Assembly (NCBI RefSeq): GCF_009017415.1
Contig: NC_092409.1
Span: forward strand, 5,580,001-5,644,000
Origin: Aspergillus flavus
Lineage: Eukaryota > Ascomycota > Eurotiomycetes > Eurotiales > Aspergillaceae
Direction: 5' to 3'
DNA length: 64,000 bases
In this document: positions 56,148 to 64,000 of the stretch, one piece after another
Numbering within the stretch: position 1 is the stretch's first letter
How the letters are laid out: the number at the start of each line of letters is the position of its first letter
The notes under the pieces: generated by a model
Database searches by the model: none
What the model saw: the letters and a program-made list of their open reading frames with translations, nothing else
What the model was told of the DNA's origin: nothing
Made by a program: the position numbers and the translations under genes

Positions 56148-58735
56148 TTAAAGGCTCCGAATACTCCGCGGAGTCTGCAGACTCACGTCCCCCTCCACAT
56201 CTATTCTCATCGGCTCCATTTCATCCATGTCGTCATCCTCTCCCCAGAAGTCTTTCAGATCCTCGACTCTCCATGCTGTAGCCCAACCAGTCTCACGCTC
56301 AATACGTGCCAATGTTTCAATAATTGCCGTGTGTTCAGAATGATGAGACATGGCTTTACCAGCTAGCCAGAGTGGTTGGAGGGCGTTTGTCCAGCAGCCG
56401 CTGATATACTGATTAGCAACATTTTGATTAGAAGGAGTGAAGTAACTTACTGATGGGTATTAGAAGCGGAGATAGCGCAGATTTGCCTGGCATGCCAGAG
56501 GACGGATTTCTAGAGTCGTATTAGTATAGCACCAAACAAGCTCTGAAGATAAGGAAACATACCGGCCGCCGGGAAAGAGAAAGCGTCTTCGGCTTCCGCT
56601 GAAGCAACAGTAACGCACACGCGTGATACAACTGATTACCAGAGACTAGACTCATCAGTATATGTCAGAGCAATGTCCCCAGAAAAACATACTAGCAGCT
56701 CCATTTCCATACAGTACCGTCGGAAACGGCCTCTCCTGCCCCGGCCCCGCTGTAGCCGGTATGACAAAGATCGACTTCATCTGGTTCGGCCGATTATCGT
56801 ACCACTCTTCGACGCTATCAAAAAGGCGTTTCCACCGATGCACGTAGGTATCTCGATCATCTGGACTGCCTAGGTATCGACAAGTTACACAGGACGGAGG
56901 AAGTTGAGATGAGGGATTGAAGAGGACACCGAGTGTCTGTGCGCAGAGGTACACGGTATAGTTTGCGTAGGTATCGAAGGCGGATATATTGGAGGCTAGG
57001 AAGTGCTGGGATGCTTCGGCCGGACTCATGTCTTTGGGGATCCAGTGGTGAATGGGGATGATGGTTTCTTCTTCGGAGATAAGACCACCGCAGACGTCTG
57101 ATCTGTTAGGAACTATCTTATGGTGTGAGAATTGGGGGATAATTACCCATTCGTGCGAAGCACCAGAAGAGCGCCTGTTCTTCTTTTCCAGAGAATCCGT
57201 TGATTTCGGCTGCTTGGATTAGATAGGCGCAGCCGTCTAGATGTCGGCGCCATTCTTTGGGGTTACCTGGCAAATGTTAGGAATGTCTTGTCTATTTGAA
57301 AGGATAGGTGGCGCACAGCTTAGCATTTCCAATACACATAAGATCACACAGGACGCTATCACTGGCGTCGTCTTGCTCTCTAGCTCCGGGAGGAGGAGAT
57401 GGATTGCCTCCTGGTACAAGGAAAGGCTTTCTGACTGGGACTTCTGATTTTGTTTTCGCTCGATCTGGCGGGCCGATAAGGCTAAGATGGAATAGCGGAG
57501 ATGTGGCGATGACTTGGCCATCTGAGGGTAGGTCGAGGCAAAGTGACGATGGCTGTCGAACATGTCCAGCTGACTGGTCAGTAAAGAGATTAACTACACC
57601 GGCGTTGGGAGTACTACACACCCATAGACAAATCTCATTGAGATAGTTTTGCCACAGCACATTTTCCCGAGTTGGTGAGAGTTCAAATGGACGGCTTGGT
57701 CTCGAGTAGTTGTTTACTTCACTTGGATGCAACCCATTGGGAGTCACCGCACCGGACTCTGAAACTGACGCTGGTGAGCTACACCGACTAGGGATGTCCG
57801 GTCGGGCTGTCCAGAGCTGTCGATTCCGCAGCGTAGTATGAAGCGCCTCATAGGCGGATCCAGGAAGAAAGACATCATTGACTGGATCGGAGAAGACACT
57901 GTGATCAAAGAGAGGAGAGGCAATGCCCTGGTAGGCTTCCTGGGCAGCTTGAGGGAAGGAGGCTGCATTATTGGAGAAGTTTCGTAATGCAGTGAGCTCA
58001 TCAATTACAAATTCGGGACTGGAATGCATATACGGATGATTAGGTGAAGCGGTATGGGGAATGTGATTGGGAACTTCGGTGGTGGCCTCCTCGTTGCAGC
58101 CGCCATCGCGTTCATGGTTGCGGACTTCCGCAGCCGGGTAAAAGGAAGCATTACTCGATAGCGACGGGGAAAGACCCTGATCATCACAGGGATGGAACTC
58201 AGACTGAGGCAACTGAGCCTGGGTCTGATCCGGATAACCAACAGGTAGCGGTGAAGGCGCCGAAGCCTCCTGCTGTGACTCCTGCTGTGGTTGAGCAGAC
58301 GGCGCCCTTTCGGGCAACGTTTGCTCTTTACGAGCACGCTCTTTTCGGGCCGAAGGAGGATCAACGTTCAATATCTACTCGGTCAGCCAAGTACAGCTTC
58401 CATAATAGCAGAAACCCACCTTGAATTTACTCTGCCGATTATTCCGACCAACTGATTGGTTCATCGACGGATGGCCGGGCTCGAGGACTTTGATATTGGC
58501 CTCTCTGAACGAACCTAGTACGCGCCATTGGCACTTCTCACCGCGCCGTCTGCAGCCGGTGCATGTTGGCTTGGACTCGTCACCTGGACTATCGTGAGCT
58601 TCTGGGAAAGTACTTCCAGGGGGGAATGATTGTCCCACATTTTCGTCTGCGTCTACTGCAATTGATACATCCGGTGCGCGTACGCTTCCGGGGAGCATGA
58701 CGCAAGGAGTCAGTGTCCTGAGGCATGGCGGACAT
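56148..58735 (-). CDS. Zn(II)2Cys6 transcription factor, 9 exons
   Basis: Minus-strand exons 58639-58735, 58420-58583, 57622-58374, 57317-57569, 57147-57266, 56693-57097, 56563-56645, 56451-56509 and 56148-56400 give 728 residues with every junction frame-consistent. The zinc cluster is split by intron 1: GCINCSRRRRKCDESKP then TCTGCRRRGEKC, i.e. CX2CX6CX6CX2CX6C at residues 23-50, preceded by basic RKRTRT. A Ser/Pro/Gln-rich linker (to about 250) leads to the fungal transcription-factor domain with LWLDMFDSHRHFAS, RYSILALSARQIE, FARMDVCGG and a conserved end, WHARQICAISASNTHHGCW. It is probably the local regulator of the flanking transporter, dehydrogenase and hydrolase genes. Target and inducer are unknown. 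Confidence 0.9.
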
Positions 58736-59313
58736 TGTGATTGAGGTGATTGAAGGGACTAACTAGATCCATGATACGGGGAAAGGAATGGAAAGTCTAT
58801 AATTACCTGAAAAAGTAAGTTTGGGGTCGTCAACAGCGAGTCGGGTAGATTACCGGATTAGGAACCGATAACCGCCACCTGGTTTGATCAAATGTGGGGA
58901 AAACACGGGGATGACCTCTGAAATCTCTGCTGTGGGGGTGCCCAGGAACTTATTCTTATACTTTTATCCGGTCGTCGTATGATGATGTATGCTATTGTAG
59001 AATCAGGGATACAACTTAGTGGTGCTGCAGAATTTTGCCATGTGTTCCAGAACCTTTCTAGTTAAACTATGCAACTCTTAGGGCTCAGTAGGATGCAATT
59101 GGGAATTTCTGAGTATATTAGGGTTCTACAGTCGGATATTGAAACAGGAATAGCTTCATATATACTTTGTCTCATGCCCTTGAAAGCGTAATTATAGTAT
59201 AAGAATATACGTAAAAATATGCCAAGGAGACTTTCCATTATTGTACACTAAATCCATAGCACCGCTGAGCTGTAAGCCCTTCGATATCACAAACGGAACA
59301 GAAACTAAACGAT
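58736..59313. other. intergenic, regulator promoter
   Basis: 578 bp holding the promoter of the zinc-cluster regulator and the 3' flank of the transporter. No gene or RNA feature was seen. Confidence 0.5.
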
Positions 59314-61446
59314 CTATTCTACATGCTGGACACCAGCAAGTTCGGCATCCTTCTCTCCCACGCGACGCTCCGCATCGCCAGCAACGCCCATCGATGCGTG
59401 CCAATGAAGTTTCACCTTCTCGCCAGTAAACAAGTGGTCGATTTGTTCCAGAGTGAGGTTGCGCGTCTCGGGGTAGAAGAAATAGATGAGAGGGATGAAG
59501 CAGAAGTTGAACACTGGTACTGTTAGCGCCTATTATTCTATATCGATGGGTAGTACATACCTGCAAAATAGATATAAGTGCGGTACCCAACGTTGTCAAT
59601 GCTGACGGGAGTGATTTCCACCACCAAGAATGTAAAGATCCCTAGATTTATTAGCGCGGTACATTGAAGATAACTGGAATAAACGTACAGTTGGTTGCCG
59701 TAGCCAATGCTGCGGATCGGGTACGAGTGGCCAACGGCGAGTATTCCGCAGGCACTGCCGAGTATTAGTATCCTGAATCTGGTTTTGATAATAAAGGATG
59801 AACATACAGAGCCATGGAATCGCAAGCAAACCCACTCCGAAGAAGAAGTTAAACAGGAACAGCATGACAGTGGCTACCAGGCCTGCGGCATGACCACCAT
59901 CCCAGACTGTGCCGGCCAGGATAGCCATGCACGCACATTGTCCGATCACAGCGAAAAGCATCAGCTTCCGACGACCGAGCCTGTGAAATTAGCCAAGTAC
60001 ATCTTACACGGAAACAGTATTGAACATACCGATCAATCGTCCAGATAGGGACCAAGGTTGACACAAAGTACGCCACACCATTGAAGCCTGCCAATAACAG
60101 CGCCAAGTTGTGGCTCATTCCGACAGACTTTTCGAAGATAACGGTATTGTACTATTTGCATTAGGCTATGAGTCCTTCGGAGATGGACGGCTACTCACAT
60201 AGGTGATCAGGTTCACACCGGACAACTGTTGCATCATCTGTCCGCCCATACCCAGGAGTGTCCGATGCAGAAACTTCTGGGGACCGTTTTTGAACACCAT
60301 CATGAACGAACTCTCTTCTGTAGCGGCTTGTTCCTCCCTGATAGCCTGTGTGATTTCGGCGACATCCTGGTTAATGATTGCGTCGTCCTCCGTGATGCTG
60401 TGGGCGTTGGGTTGAAGAGACCAAATGATACGACGGGCTTCACTTTCTCGGCCATGTGCAATAAGCTGACTTGTTAGTTAAGGAATCGCTGATAGACTAA
60501 GAGCAACTTACCCAACGAGGTGATTCGGGCAAGCCAATGATGCCAATGAAAGTGACGATAGCGAAGAGAATCTGAAGGGCAATAGGGAAGCGAAATTGGG
60601 CGTCGTTCTTGACGTAGCTCATGCCATAGTCTGTTTTGTCAGAGATTGCCGAGAGAAAGAGACAGAAGGGGAACAGAATATTGCGCTGAACTTACCGACC
60701 CAGTACGCCGTCATGACCCCGAAAATATTGATACACAGTTCAATAGCGAGCTATAACACGTAAGTAAAGCACAAAACCTACGCCGAAGGTGGAGACCTAC
60801 CCCTTTCCCTCGGCTCTCAGGCTTACTCAGTTCGGAATGCCAAACCGCTATTGAACGTTAGCTGGTCCGCCGGACACGAAAGCCATAGCCAGGGTAAGGT
60901 ACGTACGGATAGTACTAGTGTTGAGTCCGTTTCCAATCCCTGCCACAATTCGACCCACGATCATATGGGGAATACTGAAAGCACTGCATTGCAGGGCAGC
61001 ACCAATTGAGAGGATCACACAGCCAGCCATGATACACATGCGACGTCCAACCTTCTCACCCCAAAATAGGGCCATGAGGGCGCCCAGGAAACAGCCCTAT
61101 AATGGTCAGACCTAGCCCACATGAAGGCAAGGGTGACTCACAATCTCATAGATGGCAACACTGATACTTCGTTAGCCCTAGCCAAAGGATTGTGCTGGTT
61201 AGACTTACACAGTTCCTTGCAAAGTCGCGCTGCCATTGGCACCCGTGTTGGTGTTAATCTCGGGAAATGTTCGAACGAACGCGTCTCCCGACAGGAGACC
61301 TGACATGACACCTTGATCATAACCGAAACTGTTCAGTCAGTACATACATCCTGACTTTGGGCCTGAATGTAGTCTCACAGAAGGAAGCCACTGCCAGCAG
61401 TGGCCGTGATGGCCAGAGTCAGCGGCTTTCCAACAAGAAATGTCAT
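59314..61446 (-). CDS. MFS sugar/polyol transporter, 13 exons
   Basis: Minus-strand exons: 61379-61446, 61209-61328, 61142-61160, 60907-61096, 60801-60847, 60696-60750, 60512-60630, 60199-60465, 60030-60151, 59808-59980, 59689-59754, 59561-59641 and 59314-59513. They join without a frame break into 508 residues. Motifs in order: LLFGYDQGVMSGLL (span 1), GEKVGRRMCI, LPESPRWLIAHGRESEA, QQLSGVNLITYYNTV, DRLGRRKLM, PAEYSPLATRTRS and YPETRNLTLEQIDHLF. This is the sugar-porter family. The third exon is only 19 nt, and introns interrupt almost every membrane span, far more than in the other transporter of this window. It is divergent from the SDR gene and next to the regulator, so substrate uptake for the same pathway is likely. 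Confidence 0.88.
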
Positions 61447-62361
61447 TGTTACCGCTGGTCCTTATTCAAGTCGTGACTTACGTGTTTACCGCGGAGAAAC
61501 ATCCAAGTTCATGGGACTACTTCTACTTTTATATATCGTTGTACCCCGGAAAAAAATCGGACGTCATAGCTTGAACTCTTCCGTGTGTTTTCGTTGGCAA
61601 CGGCCTGGGAATTGCGGGGCCCCAGGGCTCAAGGTTCTCGGAGGCGTAACATGGAAAATGGCGCGGCATTTAAACTTTCGTATAGTCGTCCCCATTTTGT
61701 GAAACTCAGCCCTATCATTCACTCTTTTGCCGCCTACAATCTTGACTATTAGCCCTGTTACTTTAAGATATCTTGTTAAAGAGAACCCTCCGGTAGATTA
61801 AAAGAGCTTAGACCTCTGAATATGCCATGGGGGCCAAGTTCCACCGAAGAGGGTCGAGATACCGGGGTAGTGACAGTAGTTTACCTGGTCCCGTAGCCGG
61901 TCAACTTCCGGTGCGTCGGCTGGGGTCCGCTTCGGTTCGGCGGCCCGATTTCCTAAATGGGTAGGCATTAGCGCCTGCAGAATCGATCCACACGTCAGCC
62001 CCGGACTTCCCCCATATTACCTGTTCTGGAGGATATAGGCGCCCTTTAGTGGGATAACCCCCATGGGTAAACACAAGCATCGGTCGGGGTAGTATCGAGT
62101 CCACCTGAGCAGTGTACTTGATCTTCGGTTGGCGGACCAAAGAACTCATGTGGACATATGTGGATAAGCATCCCCAAGCAATATTATGATACATGTACCT
62201 CTCAATGTTTGAATCGGCCATCCTACTAGTTTAGTCGTGGATAAGCGCCCCAAATCTCAGCATGATAAACATATATATGAGTCCCCCAACATTCCAATCA
62301 ATCGCTCTTACTCCCCCAGACACAATAATCCCCTAAAATACAACTCACAAACCCACCAAAA
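61447..62361. promoter_or_regulatory. 915-bp divergent promoter, transporter / SDR
   Basis: No gene is present. The stretch 61891-61947 holds about eight CGG/CCG triplets, including a direct repeat CCGGT-CAACTT-CCGGT at 61897-61912, the kind of half-site that zinc-cluster regulators bind. A back-to-back pair of CreA-type hexamers (GCGGGG / CCCCAG) lies at 61614-61625. Assignment of these sites to the adjacent regulator is inference. Confidence 0.45.
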
Positions 62362-63348
62362 ATGGCCCCCTCCGCAGTCCCCGAGAACACGACCACCGTC
62401 GCCCCAGAATCCATCCAGAATCCAGCCGTGGCTCGGACCGGCGACCTCTTCTCTCTCCGCAACCGCACAGTCGTGATCACCGGCGGCGGTCGCGGACTCG
62501 GAATCGTCCTCGCAGCAGCCGTCATCGAAGCCGGCGGAGATGTCGCCTGTCTGGACCTCCTCCCCACCCCCAGCGAAGAGGAATGGGCTACCGTGCAGAA
62601 GCTGGCTTCTGCCCGTGGTCTCCAGGCAACATACACCCAGTGCGACATCACCAACGAGGAGCTGACAAAGGACGTTCTTGAGAAGATCGCCGCGGAGGGA
62701 CTGAAGCGCAACATGCCTTTGCGGGGCGCGATCACCTGCGCCGGTATCCAGCAAATGGTGCCTGCGTTGGATTACCCGATTGATGGATGGAGGAAGATGT
62801 TGGATGTCAAGTGAGCCCATCTACTTCTGTGACACGGGGAAATAGGGACTAATTGGAGACAGCGTCATCGGAACATTCATCCCAGCCAAGCACTGCGCAC
62901 GTATCTTCAAGGAACAAAACACCCCCGGAAGTATCGTCATGATCGCCTCTATGTCCGGCCAGATCGCCAACCGCGGTCTGACATGTACGGCCTACAACTC
63001 CTCCAAGGCAGCCGTTCACCAGATGTGTCGCTCTGTTGCCCAGGAATGGGGTCAGTATGGTATTCGTGTGAACACGTTGTCCGCTGGTGTAAGTTCTATT
63101 CTTGACTTAGACATCGTCCTGCTCGCAATGTTAACCGGGATATCTAGTACATCCGCACGGCTATGACCGATGCGCTCTTGAAGGAGAAGCCCGAGGTCGA
63201 GGAGACCTGGATGCGTGGTGCTCTTTTGGGCCGCTTGGGTGTTCCCGAGGACTTCAAGGCGCCTACAGTGTACATGCTTGCTGATGGTAGTGGCTGGATG
63301 ACTGGAACGGATTTGAGGGTCGATGGTGGTCACTGTGCTTCTGCTTAA
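62362..63348 (+). CDS. short-chain dehydrogenase/reductase (sorbose/polyol dehydrogenase-like)
   Basis: Exons 62362-62810, 62863-63088 and 63148-63348, with GTGAGC..CAG and GTAAGT..TAG introns, give 291 residues. The Rossmann cofactor motif TGGGRGLG is at 40-47. The catalytic set is Ser181, Tyr194 and Lys198 (YNSSK), followed by GIRVNTLSAGYIRT. The C-terminus (LGRLGVPEDFKAPTVYMLADGSGWMTGTDLRVDGGHC) is typical of classical SDRs acting on sugars and polyols, such as sorbose reductase and arabinitol dehydrogenase. The first 30 residues are an extension common in this fungal group. Its head-to-head position with the transporter suggests that it oxidises or reduces the imported carbohydrate. Exact substrate is unknown. 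Confidence 0.9.
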
Positions 63349-63639
63349 TGATTGAATGAGAGTTTGTGAAGATGGCATGGTTTGGCGTTTTTAGATGGGT
63401 TATATTTATTAGAATAGATATTCATTAGATAAAATCATATATGGTTCACTTCAGTTTTTGTTCGATTAGTGTACTGGGATGCAACTTTTGATTTGGGAGT
63501 TATGGTTTGCTTGGTCTTGATCGATGTTTGTGTTTCACATTGAACTGGACTTGAAGTGTAGAGGGTACACTGTAAATCTCGGATGGTGATACCATGCAGT
63601 GATATTTCTAGGAACACTATATAAAAAGTTTATCTTGTT

Positions 63640-64000
63640 CTATTGGCTTGCAACTTCCAAGTTCCATGAGCCTCCAGTAATGCCTGTTGCGGTTCCCTTC
63701 ACTAGAGAAACCCGCTCGCCATCCGCCGAGACCAATGTTCCTTCGGCACCCGCCAGGTCTACATCCCCTGTAGTGCCTTGCGGAGTAGTGAAAGTCAATT
63801 CCTGATAATCTCCATTTTCCGATCTCTTGAACGTCGTCGAAAAGAGCCCCAAAGCGGTCGTGTAGCCCGCGTCCACACTAGTCAAATCACCAGGCTGCGG
63901 GGCGAATCTCCATGTAGCCCCAGCAGGACCTGTAAGATGCAGTCCGGCCGCGAAGAAACTGAGCGCCGCCGTGGGGCCAGTTGACCAACCATGAGCATGC
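63640..64000 (-). CDS. alpha-L-rhamnosidase (GH78), C-terminal part
   Basis: A minus-strand frame enters from the window edge and ends at the stop 63640-63642, giving about 120 residues. HAHGWSTGPTAALSFF is the end of the (alpha/alpha)6 barrel in GH78 enzymes. It is followed by ATWRFAPQPGDLTSVDAGYTTALGLFS and a short beta-rich C-terminal domain (YQELTFTTPQGTTGDVDL..). GH78 enzymes release terminal L-rhamnose from plant glycosides and pectin side chains. The rest of the gene lies beyond the window, so secretion and catalytic acids cannot be judged. It converges with the SDR gene (291 bp apart), extending the carbohydrate theme of this end. Confidence 0.75.
   Translation of the reverse strand, partial: HAHGWSTGPTAALSFFAAGLHLTGPAGATWRFAPQPGDLTSVDAGYTTALGLFSTTFKRSENGDYQELTFTTPQGTTGDVDLAGAEGTLVSADGERVSLVKGTATGITGGSWNLEVASQ

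Noticed and set aside
58675..58780. Upstream ATG in the regulator leader near 58770
   Set aside because: That frame stops after 20 codons; the ATG at 58735 leads into the intact zinc cluster and is the better start.

Overview
The window reads as chromosomal DNA of a filamentous ascomycete, most likely an Aspergillus-type Eurotiomycete. Introns are 45-60 nt with GT(A/G)NGT donors and nearby (C)TNAC branch points. Clear orthologues of fungal genes are present (palF/RIM8, SHR3, MND1, CSA/CKN1). About 17 protein genes can be supported. For the intron-containing genes I joined exons by hand, requiring a continuous reading frame across each canonical GT..AG junction. I found no rRNA, tRNA or CRISPR array.

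Layout. 1-10 kb is gene-poor, AT-rich and full of decayed sequence: an LTR-like promoter block, a Ty3/gypsy integrase scrap and coding-like fragments. It also holds one intact two-exon small gene (1984-2460) that I do not recognise. A secreted rhamnogalacturonan acetylesterase follows at 10.2-11.0 kb. 11-21 kb is sparse: two conserved proteins of unknown function and SHR3, an ER packaging chaperone for amino-acid permeases. 21.3-29.8 kb is a second decayed block with a broken SF1-helicase-like fragment. 29.8-46 kb is housekeeping: PalF/Rim8 arrestin, Mnd1 meiotic recombination factor, an MFS sugar porter, a probable Rrn10 (Pol I UAF subunit), a large ATP-grasp ligase, a CSA/ERCC8-type WD40 repair protein and a small hydrophilic protein. 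46.5-49.3 kb encodes a 930-residue His/Pro-rich, repeat-built, GPI-anchored surface protein. A small tail-anchored membrane protein lies at 51 kb. 51.4-54.2 kb has no gene I can support.

54.2-64 kb looks like a small catabolic cluster: a cis-CaaD-like tautomerase and a metallo-beta-lactamase-fold hydrolase sharing a divergent promoter, a Zn2Cys6 regulator, a 13-exon MFS sugar/polyol porter, a divergently transcribed SDR dehydrogenase, and the C-terminal end of a GH78 alpha-L-rhamnosidase running off the window. A plausible combined role is release, uptake and oxidation of a sugar or plant glycoside under a local regulator; this is inference. The hydrolase gene carries an apparent one-base frameshift.

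Most unusual items: the surface protein, with basic-pair-bounded modules, exact 66-nt and 96-nt tandem repeats and prion-octarepeat-like PHGG motifs; the MND1 first exon that is only the ATG; the orphan ATP-grasp ligase; the unrecognised 134-residue gene in the repeat-rich flank; and the 54-64 kb cluster.
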